Assembly (NCBI RefSeq): GCF_020511115.1
Contig: NZ_JAJAVH010000001.1
Coordinates: forward strand, 744,001-808,000
DNA length: 64,000 nucleotides
DNA from: Luteimonas panaciterrae
GTDB lineage: Bacteria > Pseudomonadota > Gammaproteobacteria > Xanthomonadales > Xanthomonadaceae
Direction of reading: 5' to 3'
Shown here: piece after piece, positions 54,917 through 63,526 of the stretch
Numbering within the stretch: position 1 is the first letter of the stretch
Layout of the letters: the number at the start of each line of letters is the position of its first letter
The notes under the pieces: generated by a model
What the model was told of the DNA's origin: nothing
What the model saw: only the letters and a program-made list of their open reading frames with translations
The model's database searches: none
Translations under genes and position numbers: made by a program

Positions 54917-55939
54917 ATGACCTTCCTCGCCGAGCAGGGCGTCCTGGCCCTGGGCAGCCGCTTCAAGACGCTGAGCGACTATTTCTACGACGCCGCCGAC
55001 GCGATCTATCGCGATCGCGGCATTACCCTGCAGGGGCGCTGGTTCCCCCTGGTCCGACTGCTGCACGAGCGCGGCCCGCTGTCGGTGACCGAGATCGCCG
55101 AGGTGATCGGGCAGACGCACTCGGCCGTCAGCCAGCTCGCCGCCAAGCTGATCGAAGGCGGTTGGCTGGAAGCCACCGGCGATGCCCGCGACCGCCGCCG
55201 TCGCACGCTGGCCTTGACCACCAAGGCCGAGGCCGAGGTGAAGGCGGCGCAGCCGGTGTGGGAGGCGATCCGGACCGAGCTGGAGCAGCGCCTCGCCGCT
55301 CAGGGCAGCGGCCTGATGCATGCGCTCTCGGTGTTGGAGGAGGATCTGGCGGCCCGGCCGGTGGCGGAGGCGGTGCTGGCGCGTTGCCGCACGGAAGCGG
55401 GCGCCGAGGTGCGCGTCGTGCCGTTCGTGCCCGCTCTGCGCGAGCATTTCTATCGGCTCAACGCCGAGTGGCTGAGCAAGTACTACCGCATCGAACCCAT
55501 CGATCACGCTGTGCTGTCCGAGCCGGAGCGCACCATCCTGGAGCCGGGCGGTGTGATCCTCTTCGCGCTGCTCGGTGACGAAGTGGTCGGCACCTGCGCC
55601 CTGCTACGCGAATCACCAGGCGTGTACGAGCTGACCAAGATGGCGGTGACCGAGCGCCACCGCGGCCTCGGTATCGGCCGCAAGCTGATGGACGCGATGA
55701 TCGGCGAGTACAAGCGTCTGCGCGGCACGGAGCTGTTCCTGGAATCGCACAGCGCGCTGCGTCCGGCGCTGAAGCTGTACGAGAGTGTCGGCTTCGAGAT
55801 GCAGCCTGGCATCAAGCCCGGCTCGCATTACCAGCGCGCCGATGTCTACATGATCTATCGCGAACCGAAATCCGCCGGCGGCCGCGCGCGTGCGCGCAAG
55901 GGCGATGCCCGCGAAGATGGTGCTCGCGAAAGCGCTTAA
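54917..55939 (+). CDS. Bifunctional MarR-type regulator and GNAT acetyltransferase
   Basis: 340 residues. Residues about 1-150 form a MarR winged helix ('RGPLSVTEIAEVIGQTHSAVSQLAAKLIEGGWLEATGDARDRRRRTLALTTKAEAE'). Residues about 165-310 form a GNAT domain with acetyl-CoA motif 'MAVTERHRGLGIGRKLMDAMIGEY' and 'SALRPALKLYESVGFEM'. The C-terminal tail is basic and Ala/Arg-rich. This MarR-GNAT design is widespread. It may couple sensing of an acyl substrate with gene control. It converges with a single-domain GNAT and the two stops overlap (TTAA at 55936-55939). Confidence 0.92.
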   Translation: MTFLAEQGVLALGSRFKTLSDYFYDAADAIYRDRGITLQGRWFPLVRLLHERGPLSVTEIAEVIGQTHSAVSQLAAKLIEGGWLEATGDARDRRRRTLALTTKAEAEVKAAQPVWEAIRTELEQRLAAQGSGLMHALSVLEEDLAARPVAEAVLARCRTEAGAEVRVVPFVPALREHFYRLNAEWLSKYYRIEPIDHAVLSEPERTILEPGGVILFALLGDEVVGTCALLRESPGVYELTKMAVTERHRGLGIGRKLMDAMIGEYKRLRGTELFLESHSALRPALKLYESVGFEMQPGIKPGSHYQRADVYMIYREPKSAGGRARARKGDAREDGARESA

Positions 55940-56406
55940 GCGGCGCCCAGCCGCTTGATGAAACGCAACGTGCCGTCGCTGTAGCCGCAGGCCTTGTAGA
56001 ACTCGTGCGCGTCCAGGCGCTGCGAGCCGCTGGTGAGTTCCAGTCGCGCGGCGCCGGCGGTGCGGGCGCGGCGTTCGGCTTCGCGCAGCAGCTGCCGGCC
56101 GAGGCCGCGGCCTTGCGCTTCGGCACTGACCACCAGCGCGGTGATGCGGCAAGTGGTGGTGTCCAGCGGCAGGTAGTACATGAAATCCAGGGCGATCAGC
56201 CCGCGCACCACGCCATCGACGCGCGCCACCACCAGGGCCTGGCGGTCATCGGCGAGGATGGTGTCGATGCGCTGCGCGGCGTCGCGGGTCTCGCAGGGAT
56301 AGCCCATTTCCGACAGCAGCGCGGCGACGTCGTCGGCATCGATCAAGGACGCGCTGCGCAGATCGGCATCCGGCAATGGCCCGCGTGGCGCGAAAGGAGC
56401 GCCCAT
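55936..56406 (-). CDS. GNAT family N-acetyltransferase
   Basis: 156 residues from ATG 56404-56406 (a TTG one codon earlier is in frame). The GNAT core is 'TCRITALVVSAEAQGRGLGRQLLREAERRARTAGAARLELTSGSQRLDAHEFYKACGYSDG', with motif A 'RGLGRQLL'. Substrate unknown. It lies 7 bases downstream of the clp gene and is probably co-transcribed with it. Confidence 0.88.
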   Translation of the reverse strand: MGAPFAPRGPLPDADLRSASLIDADDVAALLSEMGYPCETRDAAQRIDTILADDRQALVVARVDGVVRGLIALDFMYYLPLDTTTCRITALVVSAEAQGRGLGRQLLREAERRARTAGAARLELTSGSQRLDAHEFYKACGYSDGTLRFIKRLGAA

Positions 56407-56413
56407 CAAATGG

Positions 56414-57106
56414 TTATCCGCGGGTGCCGTACAACACGATGGTCTTGCCGCGAGCGTGCAGCACGCCGTCGGCCTGCAGCTTCTTCAGCACGCGTCCGGC
56501 CATTTCGCGCGAGCAGCCGACCAGCCGCGCCAGCTCCTGCCGCGATACGCGCAGCTGGGTGCCTTGCGGATGGCTCATCGCCTCCGGCTCGCGGGTCAGG
56601 TCGTGCAGGGTGCGCACGATGCGGTCGGTGACGTCGAGGAAGGCCAGGCGCCCGGCCTTGCGGCTGGTGTCGAGCAGGCGGCGCGAGAGCTGCGCGCCGA
56701 TCGCGTAGACGATCTGGGTGGCGTCGCCGTTCAAGGAGCCCTCGAACAGCTGATACAGGCGCTCGTAGCTGATCTCGGCCAGTTCGCACTGGGTGCGGGT
56801 GCGCAGGATCACCTCGCGCACGTCGGACTCGATGAACAAGCCCATCTCACCGACGAACTCGCCGGAGCCGAAGTAGCCGAGCACCAGTTCGCGGCCGTCG
56901 TCCTCCTCGGTGATGATGCTGACCGAGCCACTGACCACGTAGTAGAGCGTGCCGGCCGGATCACCGGGTCGGAACACGTCGGTACGGGGTGGGTAGCGAC
57001 GACGATGGCAATGAGCGAGGAATCGCTCGATCGTGGAGCTGGACGGGGCCAGCGGATTCGAAGGTCGACGGAGAGGAGTAATCAAGGCCACGGAAGGTGA
57101 TGTCAT
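56414..57106 (-). CDS. clp: CRP-like transcription regulator Clp
   Basis: 230 residues from ATG 57104-57106, exactly the length of Xanthomonas Clp. A cyclic-nucleotide-binding domain ([67 protein letters not shown]) is followed by a Crp HTH ('[44 protein letters not shown]'). In Xanthomonas Clp is a global regulator of virulence and exoenzymes and binds cyclic di-GMP, which inhibits DNA binding. It is divergent from speD, an order I recall in xanthomonads. Confidence 0.95.
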   Translation of the reverse strand: MTSPSVALITPLRRPSNPLAPSSSTIERFLAHCHRRRYPPRTDVFRPGDPAGTLYYVVSGSVSIITEEDDGRELVLGYFGSGEFVGEMGLFIESDVREVILRTRTQCELAEISYERLYQLFEGSLNGDATQIVYAIGAQLSRRLLDTSRKAGRLAFLDVTDRIVRTLHDLTREPEAMSHPQGTQLRVSRQELARLVGCSREMAGRVLKKLQADGVLHARGKTIVLYGTRG

Positions 57107-57236
57107 AGCGGTCAGAGCCGAGGATGTCGCCAAGAGTAGGCTCTCTCTGTTCATCCGGCAATCAGTCAGTCTCGCGACTGCCAAATACTTGGCGCATAAT
57201 TCGTCTTTCGCACCACTTCCCCAGGGGACGACCGCC

Positions 57237-58028
57237 GTGGTCAAACCGTTGCCGCGCCTGAAGCTCCAAGGCTTCAACAACCTCACCAAGGCGCTGAGCT
57301 TCAACATCTACGACGTCTGCTACGCCGTCTCGGAGGACGAGCGTCAGCGTTATATCGAGTACATCGACGAGCAGTACGACGCCGATCGTCTCACACAGAT
57401 ATTGACGGACGTCGCGGAAATCATCGGCGCGAACATCCTCAACATCGCCCGGCAGGACTACGACCCGCAGGGCGCCTCGGTGACGATCCTGATCAGCGAA
57501 CAGCCGGTGATCGAGAAGGCAGCCGCCAAGGGCGTGATCCCGGAGGCGGTGCTGGCGCACATGGATAAGTCGCACATCACCGTGCACACCTATCCCGAGA
57601 CGCACCCCCAGCACGGCATCGCCACCTTCCGCGCCGACATCGACGTGGCCACCTGCGGCGTGATCTCGCCGCTGAAGGCGTTGAACTACCTGATCGAGAG
57701 CCTGGAGTCCGATATCGTCATCATGGACTACCGGGTGCGCGGCTTCACTCGCGACATTCGCGGCAAGAAGCACTACATCGACCACAAGATCAATTCGATC
57801 CAGGACTTCCTGGCGAAGAACATCCGCTCGCGCTACGAGATGTTCGACGTCAACGTCTATCAGGAAAACATCTTCCACACGAAGATGCATCTGAAGGATT
57901 TCGACCTCGATCAGTACTTGTTCGAGGAAAAGGCGAAGAACCTGTCGTTCAAGGACCGCATGAAGATCGAGGCGCTGCTCAAGCGCGAGATCGAAGAACT
58001 ATTCCACGGGCGGAATCTGGTGGAATAA
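57237..58028 (+). CDS. speD: S-adenosylmethionine decarboxylase proenzyme
   Basis: Pyruvoyl enzyme giving decarboxylated SAM for spermidine synthesis. The start is GTG 57237 ([26 protein letters not shown]), with AGGGGA nine bases upstream; 263 residues. The self-cleavage site K111-S112 lies in '[21 protein letters not shown]', at the same number as in E. coli. Ser112 becomes the pyruvoyl group. No speE is in the window. A clear intrinsic terminator follows three bases after the stop. Confidence 0.96.
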   Translation: MVKPLPRLKLQGFNNLTKALSFNIYDVCYAVSEDERQRYIEYIDEQYDADRLTQILTDVAEIIGANILNIARQDYDPQGASVTILISEQPVIEKAAAKGVIPEAVLAHMDKSHITVHTYPETHPQHGIATFRADIDVATCGVISPLKALNYLIESLESDIVIMDYRVRGFTRDIRGKKHYIDHKINSIQDFLAKNIRSRYEMFDVNVYQENIFHTKMHLKDFDLDQYLFEEKAKNLSFKDRMKIEALLKREIEELFHGRNLVE

Positions 58029-58031
58029 GCC

Positions 58032-58059
58032 AAACGGCGGGCCAAAACCCGCCGTTTTT
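58032..58059 (+). terminator. Intrinsic terminator of speD
   Basis: A 10-bp stem AAACGGCGGG (58032-58041)/CCCGCCGTTT (58048-58057), loop CCAAAA, then TTG with a short T-tract. Confidence 0.9.
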
Positions 58060-58084
58060 GCGTCTTCTCGTCACTCCTGCACCG

Positions 58085-58107
58085 AAGCGCGCCGTCAGCG
58101 CGCTGAG
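58085..58107 (-). repeat. REP-like palindrome, copy C
   Basis: The reverse strand contains GCGCTGACGGCGCG, identical to the core of the copy at 3362-3384. It lies in the space after speD. Confidence 0.55.
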
Positions 58108-58144
58108 ACGGGGGTCACGTGCGGATTCTGTCCGTGCATGGCAT

Positions 58145-58217
58145 CTCGTCATAGTTTCTCGGCATGGATGACCAGCCATTCGGCTGTTGAAAACCCCGCC
58201 TACGCGGGAATGACGAG
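58145..58217. repeat. MITE-like element with 8-bp terminal inverted repeats
   Basis: CTCGTCAT (58145-58152) and ATGACGAG (58210-58217) are perfect inverted ends of a 73-bp element. The interior 'CATTCGGCTGTTGAAAACC' is nearly identical to that of the element at 37332-37383. It sits between the speD terminator and the convergent coq7 stop. Confidence 0.65.
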
Positions 58218-58260
58218 CAAGAGCGGACGCGAGATGTGTTTCCGGTTTCCGGCTATGCGC

Positions 58261-58908
58261 TCACAGCCGATACGCCACCGTCTTCATGAACTTCGACGCC
58301 GCCGCCATGATCGACGGAATCGGCTGCGGCAAGACGCGCGCGCCCGCCTGTTCGGCATTGTCGGCATGGCGTGCCTCGTCTTCCTTCATCGTGGACAGGA
58401 TCGCGCGGCTGCGCAGATCGGCCTCGGGCAGGATCTGCAGATGCTCGTCGAGATGCGCCTCGACCTGGCGCTCGGTCTCCACCACGAAACCGAGGTTCCA
58501 ACCGTCGCCGCGCAGCCCGGCGAGCACGCCGATGGCATAGCTACCGGCATACCAGAGCGGGTTGAACAAGCTTGGACGACTGTCCAACTCTTCCAGACGA
58601 TCGGCGCACCAGGCCAGATGATCGGTCTCCTCCTGCGCCGCCTCGAGCAGGTGCGCGCGGGTGGCCGGATCGCGGGCGACGCTGGCCTGTCCGACATACA
58701 ACGCCTGGGCGCAGACCTCGCCAACGTGGTTGATACGCATCAGTCCGGCGGCGTGAAGGCGTTCGGTGGTGTCGAGTTCGACGTCCGGCGTGTCCCGTCC
58801 GGGATTCGGGCGGGCGGCGGGCGGGCGGCCAAACACCGTCTCCAGCGCGCGCTGGGTGTCGGTGAGGAAGCGGTCGATCGGCGTGTCGTGAGGGCGGGTC
58901 GCGGCCAT
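58261..58908 (-). CDS. coq7: Demethoxyubiquinone hydroxylase (Coq7 type)
   Basis: Di-iron enzyme of ubiquinone synthesis. 215 residues. The carboxylate/His di-iron ligands are seen in '[19 protein letters not shown]', '[15 protein letters not shown]', '[21 protein letters not shown]' and '[17 protein letters not shown]'. The order of motifs and size fit Coq7/UbiF-replacing enzymes. It is divergent from rplM; the 300-bp space between them holds the ribosomal promoter. Confidence 0.94.
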   Translation of the reverse strand: MAATRPHDTPIDRFLTDTQRALETVFGRPPAARPNPGRDTPDVELDTTERLHAAGLMRINHVGEVCAQALYVGQASVARDPATRAHLLEAAQEETDHLAWCADRLEELDSRPSLFNPLWYAGSYAIGVLAGLRGDGWNLGFVVETERQVEAHLDEHLQILPEADLRSRAILSTMKEDEARHADNAEQAGARVLPQPIPSIMAAASKFMKTVAYRL

Positions 58909-59206
58909 GATTGGGTACGTCGGCGAAAGGGGAGGGGCGCTGCGCGGCGTGGAGGGCGGGTGCCCGGGCCTGGCGGAAGCAGCCGACGCCCCATTCTCGC
59001 CCCTGACCGGGCCGGCGGCCAGAGGGGCGCCGGCACGGGTTTCCGAGAGATTCCGGTGACTTGCGGCGCCCGGCGGCGGCCTGTATCATTTCGCCTCTTT
59101 CGTTCCGCGATTCCATGTGCGGGACACAACGCGCGGCGAAATTCCGCGGGCCGAGAGGCTCCCCCGGAATCAGCCCGACAATTCACCGAGAACCCAGAGT
59201 TTCGTC
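58909..59206. promoter_or_regulatory. Divergent region between coq7 and rplM
   Basis: These 298 bases hold no gene. The segment after 59085 is AT-richer ('TATCATTTCGCCTCTTTC') and probably carries the rplM-rpsI promoter and leader. In E. coli L13 represses its own leader; no such structure could be confirmed here by eye. Confidence 0.4.
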
Positions 59207-59635
59207 ATGAAAACCTTCACCGCCAAGTCCGAGACCGTCCAGCGTGACTGGTACCTCGTCGACGCCACCGGCAAAACGCTGGGTCGTCTCAGCTCAGAGC
59301 TCGCCCGCCGTCTGCGCGGCAAGCACAAGCCCGTCTACACCCCGCACGTCGATACCGGCGACTACTTGGTCGTGATCAACGCCGAGAAGATCGTGGTGAC
59401 CGGCAACAAGCTCGCCGACAAGCAGTATCACCGCTTCACCGGCTACGTCGGTAACCTCAAGACCGAGACGCTGGCCCAGGCGCTGGAGCGCCACCCGGAG
59501 CGCGTCATCGAAATCGCCGTCAAGGGCATGCTGCCGAAGAATCCGCTCGGCCGCGCGATGTACCGCAAGCTCAAGGTCTACAAGGGTTCCGAGCACCCGC
59601 ACGCCGCTCAGCAGCCGCAAGTCCTGGATATCTAA
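59207..59635 (+). CDS. rplM: 50S ribosomal protein L13
   Basis: 142 residues ([20 protein letters not shown]...), the normal length. Conserved parts '[38 protein letters not shown]', '[20 protein letters not shown]' and '[31 protein letters not shown]' are clear. It is followed three bases later by rpsI in the standard L13-S9 operon. Confidence 0.99.
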   Translation: MKTFTAKSETVQRDWYLVDATGKTLGRLSSELARRLRGKHKPVYTPHVDTGDYLVVINAEKIVVTGNKLADKQYHRFTGYVGNLKTETLAQALERHPERVIEIAVKGMLPKNPLGRAMYRKLKVYKGSEHPHAAQQPQVLDI

Positions 59636-59638
59636 GTC

Positions 59639-60031
59639 ATGGCAATCACTCAGAACTACGGCACCGGCCGTCGCAAATCCTCCACCGCCCGCGTGTTCCT
59701 GCGCCGCGGCACCGGCAACATCGTCGTCAACGGCCGTCCGCTGGACGAGTTCTTCGGCCGCGAGACCGCGCGCATGATCGTGCGCCAGCCGCTGGAGCTG
59801 ACCAAGAACACCGAGACCTTCGACATCCTTGTCACGGCGACCGGCGGCGGCACCACCGGCCAGGCCGGCGCGATCCGCCTCGGCATCGCCCGCGCGCTGG
59901 TCGAGTACGACGAGACGCTGAAGACCGAGCTGCGCAAGGCTGGTTTCATGACCCGCGACGCTCGCGAAGTCGAGCGCAAGAAGGTGGGTCTGCACAAAGC
60001 CCGCCGCGCCACGCAGTTCTCCAAGCGTTAA
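59639..60031 (+). CDS. rpsI: 30S ribosomal protein S9
   Basis: 130 residues. Typical N-terminus '[33 protein letters not shown]' and the basic C-terminal tail '[19 protein letters not shown]' that reaches the P-site tRNA. Co-transcribed with rplM. Confidence 0.99.
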   Translation: MAITQNYGTGRRKSSTARVFLRRGTGNIVVNGRPLDEFFGRETARMIVRQPLELTKNTETFDILVTATGGGTTGQAGAIRLGIARALVEYDETLKTELRKAGFMTRDAREVERKKVGLHKARRATQFSKR

Positions 60032-60130
60032 GAAAGATCCTGCGCGAGAGTCCGTACGTCATCGTGCGGATTCTTCGCCAGGCGCTCCCCGCCGGGACGT
60101 TCATCCGTTCTGGCGTTACAATCAAAACAT

Positions 60131-60205
60131 AGCCCCGTCGCCAAGCGGTAAGGCACCTGACTCTGACTCAGGCATTCGGTGGTTCGAATCCATCCGGGGC
60201 TGCCA
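60131..60205 (+). tRNA. tRNA-Gln (anticodon CTG)
   Basis: Acceptor AGCCCCG (60131-60137) pairs with CGGGGCT (60195-60201), then G discriminator and encoded CCA. Anticodon stem CCTGA/TCAGG around loop CTCTGAC, anticodon CTG at 60163-60165, reading CAG. The D arm TCGCCAAGCGGTAAGGC is the usual tRNA-Gln form. Confidence 0.97.
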
Positions 60206-60248
60206 TCTGTTAGCCAAATGCAGCAGCCAAGTGCATTGGCAATATTCG

Positions 60249-60274
60249 AAAGCCCGCCTCGCGCGGGCTTTTTT
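60249..60274 (+). terminator. Intrinsic terminator after tRNA-Gln
   Basis: A 9-bp stem AAAGCCCGC (60249-60257)/GCGGGCTTT (60263-60271), loop CTCGC, followed by TTTG. Confidence 0.9.
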
Positions 60275-60511
60275 GTTGCGCGCTTTTCGCTTTCGGGTGC
60301 ATGCCTTGTTGCAGCGCGGCGGGCCTGGCCGTCGCCGCGTGCTAAGTTTCCGCCCGCACATGCATAACGGCCTTGTCTGGTTCAGGCGCTCTGAACGCGG
60401 AAGGTGCATGGATCGCGCTCTGGTGTCCGACCACGATGGTGGCCCGGCGGTGCAATCGATGGATCGTCGAAATCGAAGACATCCTTATTCCTCATGACCG
60501 GAGTGGATCGC
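60275..60511. other. Intergenic region after tRNA-Gln
   Basis: These 237 bases show no gene I can support. A minor AT-rich part at 60473-60495 (ATCGAAGACATCCTTATTCC) may hold the promoter of the following small secreted gene. Confidence 0.35.
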
Positions 60512-60739
60512 ATGAAAATCGGAATGCACAAGTTCGTGGGCCTGGGCGTGGTCGCGTTGGCGCTGGCGATGGGAACGGCCGGCAGCGCGTCCGCAAGCGC
60601 GGGCACCACGTACTGCTATTACCAGGGTGAAGACGGCTCGCAGTGGATCGATCGCTACGCCGGCCGTCGGGCGTGCCCGCTCTCCGACGTCAACAATGGC
60701 GTGGTGGGAGAGCTGTACGATCAGGAATACATCGCCTGA
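60512..60739 (+). CDS. Small secreted hypothetical protein
   Basis: 75 residues from ATG 60512 (GGAG eight bases upstream). Signal peptide 'MKIGMHKFVGLGVVALALAMGTAGSASASA', then a short mature part 'GTTYCYYQGEDGSQWIDRYAGRRACPLSDVNNGVVGELYDQEYIA' with two Cys that could form a disulphide. No family is recognised. A terminator follows. Confidence 0.65.
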   Translation: MKIGMHKFVGLGVVALALAMGTAGSASASAGTTYCYYQGEDGSQWIDRYAGRRACPLSDVNNGVVGELYDQEYIA

Positions 60740-60779
60740 CAGCCATATCGGCGGACGTGTCCGGCCGATGCGTGACGCG

Positions 60780-60809
60780 AGGGCCCGCTTGGCGGGCCTT
60801 CGTTCTTTG
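60780..60809 (+). terminator. Probable intrinsic terminator
   Basis: GGCCCGC (60782-60788) pairs with GCGGGCC (60792-60798) around TTG, then TTCGTTCTTTG. Confidence 0.7.
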
Positions 60810-60892
60810 TGCCAGTGCGAGGGCAATTGCGGAGATAATGTGCTCCCGCGCAGGCGCGCGGCACAGTCGTCCCGCACCGCACAGGCCGTCGC

Positions 60893-61630
60893 ATGGTCGC
60901 CACCTTTTCCGCTCCCTTCGACTCTCTCGAAACCGTCCTGCCGGCACTGCGCGAGCGCGGTTATGCGGTACTGACACCTGAGAGCGTGGTCGAGCTGTGC
61001 GGAGAACCGCTCGCAGCGTTCGATGCGCTCAAGCCGAGTTGGGACGATCTCGCTCCCGACAACTATCTGCGCGATGGCGGCCATTACCGGCGGCGTCGCC
61101 ACTCCTGTTTCATCGTCGATGGCGCCGAGGTCACGCAGGCGCCGCGCCGGGCGCACTGGCAATCGCTCGACTACAACGCACTGCACGGCGGCATGGAGCG
61201 CTGGTTCGAGCCGATTCATCGCGAGATCGTCGAGCGGCCCATCTGGGCCCATCTGCTCCAGGCGCTAGGAAACTGCTTTTCCGCGGTCAAGCCCAAACAA
61301 CCCTGGTACGTGGAAGCCCACCAGTTCCGCATCGACACCAGCGACGGCATCGGCCGGCCCACGCCGGAAGGCGCGCATCGCGACGGCGTGGATTTCGTCG
61401 CCGTCTTCCTCGTCGGCCGGCACGACATCAAGGGGGGCGAGACGCGTGTGTTCGAGGCCGCCGGTCCCAACGGCCAGCGCTTCACGCTCGATGCGCCCTG
61501 GTCGGTGCTGCTGCTCGACGACACCCGCGTCATCCACGAATCCACGCCGATCCAACCGCTGGATGGCACCGGTCATCGGGATACGCTGGTGCTGACGTAT
61601 CGCGCCGGGGCGTTCCAAGGCGAAGATTGA
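60893..61630 (+). CDS. 2-oxoglutarate-Fe(II) dioxygenase family protein
   Basis: 245 residues. The HxD...H triad appears as 'GAHRDGVDFVAVFLVGRHDIKGGETRVFEA' (His/Asp) and 'TRVIHESTPIQPL' (second His), and 'YRAG' near the end may carry the oxoglutarate-binding Arg. The pattern 'WYVEAHQFRIDT....PTPEGAHRDGVDF' fits the 2OG-Fe dioxygenase family (PF10014) that includes free L-isoleucine/methionine hydroxylases. An amino acid substrate is plausible but not proven. Single gene. Confidence 0.85.
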   Translation: MVATFSAPFDSLETVLPALRERGYAVLTPESVVELCGEPLAAFDALKPSWDDLAPDNYLRDGGHYRRRRHSCFIVDGAEVTQAPRRAHWQSLDYNALHGGMERWFEPIHREIVERPIWAHLLQALGNCFSAVKPKQPWYVEAHQFRIDTSDGIGRPTPEGAHRDGVDFVAVFLVGRHDIKGGETRVFEAAGPNGQRFTLDAPWSVLLLDDTRVIHESTPIQPLDGTGHRDTLVLTYRAGAFQGED

Positions 61631-61683
61631 GCAGGGCGAAGAAGCGTGTGCTTAGCGGACGCCCGGGCGTCTGCTGCGCATCC

Positions 61684-61708
61684 GAACGCCCGGCCAGGCC
61701 GGGCGTTC
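61684..61708. other. Strong hairpin between dioxygenase gene and fahA
   Basis: GAACGCCCGG (61684-61693) pairs with CCGGGCGTTC (61699-61708), loop CCAGG. No T-tract follows; it may still end the upstream transcript. Confidence 0.6.
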
Positions 61709-61784
61709 CGAAGCAAAATCGCCGCGCCGGGAAGGCGGAACAGATGTCATTGATGAAGCGGCTTTTTTTGATGCTTCGTGAAAA

Positions 61785-61798
61785 GTTACAATTGAAAC
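61785..61798 (+). promoter_or_regulatory. MarR operator upstream of fahA-maiA
   Basis: GTTACAATTGAAAC differs at two of 14 positions from the hppD operator GTTTCAGTTGAAAC and keeps the inverted repeat with one mismatch. It lies 30 bases before the fahA start in an AT-rich segment that includes TACAAT and AATATT. The same regulator probably binds both. Confidence 0.7.
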
Positions 61799-61828
61799 AA
61801 TATTGTCGATCGCTCTCATGGAGGCGCG

Positions 61829-62818
61829 ATGAAGCTTGGATCCCTCAAAGAAGGCGGCCGTGACGGCACCCTGATCGTGGTCTCGCGCGATCTGACGCAG
61901 GCCGTGCGCGCCACCGGCATCGCGCCGACCCTGCAGCGCGCGCTGGAGGACTGGTCGAACCTGGCGCCGCGCCTGGCCGCGCTGTCCGAAGCGCTCAACG
62001 CAGGCAGTGCCGACGGCGCCTTCGAGCTCGACATGGTGCAGCTGGCGGCGCCGCTGCCCCGCGCCTACGAGTTCGTCGACGGCAGCGCCTACCTCCCGCA
62101 TGTGGAGCGCGTGCGCCGCGCGCGTGGCGCCGAGGTGCCGGAGAGCTTCTACACCGATCCGTTGATGTACCAGGCCACCAGCGCCGGTTTCTACGGCCCG
62201 CGCGACGCGGTGAAGGTGGTGGACGAAAATTATGGAATCGACCTCGAAGCCGAGATCGTCGTGGTGACCGACGACGTGCCGATGGCGGTGACGCCGGAGC
62301 AGGCGGCCGGGCACATCCAGCTGATCGGTCTGGTCAACGACGTCTCGCTGCGCAACCTGATCCCTCCGGAACTGGCGAAGGGCTTCGGCTTCCTGCAATC
62401 CAAGCCGCGTTCGGCGTTGAGCCCGGTGTTCGTCACGCCGGACGAACTCGGCGAGGCCTGGCGCGGCAACAAGCTGCATCTGCCGCTGCTCACCCACATC
62501 AACGGCGAGTGGTTCGGTGCGCCGGAGGCGGGCGTGGACATGCAGTTCGATTTCGCCCAGCTCGTCGCGCACGCGGCGAAGACACGGCCGCTGTCGGCCG
62601 GTGCCATCGTCGGTTCCGGCACCATCGCCAACGAGGACACGTCCAAGGGCGCGTCCTGCTTCGCCGAGAAGCGCACGGTGGAAACGCTGGAAACCGGCAA
62701 GCCGATCACGCCCTTCATGTCGTTCGGCGATCTGGTGCGGATCGAGATGCTCGATCGCGAAGGCAATTCCATCTTCGGTGCCATCGAGCAGCGCATCGAA
62801 CGCCAAGCCCCTCCGTGA
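61829..62818 (+). CDS. fahA: Fumarylacetoacetate hydrolase
   Basis: Last step of tyrosine breakdown, giving fumarate and acetoacetate. 329 residues with GGAGG before ATG 61829. The FAH fold is clear: 'GIDLEAEIVVVTDDVPM' (metal-binding Glu/Asp), 'LIGLVNDVSLRNLIP', 'GFLQSKPRSALSPVFVTPDEL', 'GAIVGSGTIANEDTSKGASCF' and 'GDLVRIEMLDREGNSIFGAIEQRI'. The length fits the long bacterial type. Overlaps maiA (GTGA). Confidence 0.95.
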   Translation: MKLGSLKEGGRDGTLIVVSRDLTQAVRATGIAPTLQRALEDWSNLAPRLAALSEALNAGSADGAFELDMVQLAAPLPRAYEFVDGSAYLPHVERVRRARGAEVPESFYTDPLMYQATSAGFYGPRDAVKVVDENYGIDLEAEIVVVTDDVPMAVTPEQAAGHIQLIGLVNDVSLRNLIPPELAKGFGFLQSKPRSALSPVFVTPDELGEAWRGNKLHLPLLTHINGEWFGAPEAGVDMQFDFAQLVAHAAKTRPLSAGAIVGSGTIANEDTSKGASCFAEKRTVETLETGKPITPFMSFGDLVRIEMLDREGNSIFGAIEQRIERQAPP

Positions 62819-63474
62819 GCGAGCATCCCTTGATTCTCCACTCCTACTGGCGCTCGAGCGCCGCGTATCGCGTGCGCATTGGCCTGAACCTCAAGGGGCT
62901 GGCCTACAAGATCGAATCCGTGCACCTGGTGCGTGACGGCGGTGAACAGCATCGTCCGGAATACGCCGCGATCAATCCGCAGCGATCGGTGCCGGTCCTC
63001 CAGCATGGCCAGCGCATGCTGCGGCAGTCGCTGGCGATCCTCGAATACCTCGACGAGATGTGGCCGCAGCCGGCGCTGCTACCGGCCACCGCGCGCGAGC
63101 GCCAGCGCGTGCGCGCGCTCGCGCAGCTGGTCGCCTGCGACATCCATCCGCTCAACAATCTGCGCGTGCTGCAGTATTTCGAGCGCGAGTGGGGCGTGCC
63201 GCAGCCCGAGCGCGACGAATGGGTGAAGCATTGGATCGCCGACGGTTTCGAAGCGTTCGAGACGTTGCTGCGGGACAACCCGTCGACCGGCGAGTTCTGC
63301 TCGGGGCATGTGCCGGGTCTGGCGGATTGCTGCCTGATTCCGCAGGTCTACAACGCGCGCCGTTTCGGCGTCGATCTGACGCCATATCCGACCATTACCC
63401 GCATCGAACAGACCTGCCTGGCGCTTCCCGCCTTCGATGCCGCGCGGCCGGAGCGTCAGCCGGACGCACCCTAG
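62815..63474 (+). CDS. maiA: Maleylacetoacetate isomerase (zeta-class GST)
   Basis: Isomerises maleylacetoacetate to fumarylacetoacetate with glutathione. The start is GTG 62815, overlapping the fahA stop by four bases. 219 residues. The zeta-class motif 'HSYWRSSAAYRVRIGLNLKGL' replaces the usual SSCSWRVRIAL. Then 'INPQRSVPVLQHGQRMLRQSLAILEYLDE' and the C-terminal 'CDIHPLNNLRVLQYF' and 'GHVPGLADCCLIPQVYNARRF' are present. Completes the homogentisate route with hppD and hmgA. Confidence 0.95.
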   Translation: MSEHPLILHSYWRSSAAYRVRIGLNLKGLAYKIESVHLVRDGGEQHRPEYAAINPQRSVPVLQHGQRMLRQSLAILEYLDEMWPQPALLPATARERQRVRALAQLVACDIHPLNNLRVLQYFEREWGVPQPERDEWVKHWIADGFEAFETLLRDNPSTGEFCSGHVPGLADCCLIPQVYNARRFGVDLTPYPTITRIEQTCLALPAFDAARPERQPDAP

Positions 63475-63526
63475 ATCTGAGGCCGCGAGACGTTCGCGGC
63501 ACACGCACCCGCTCCGATCTTGCGCT

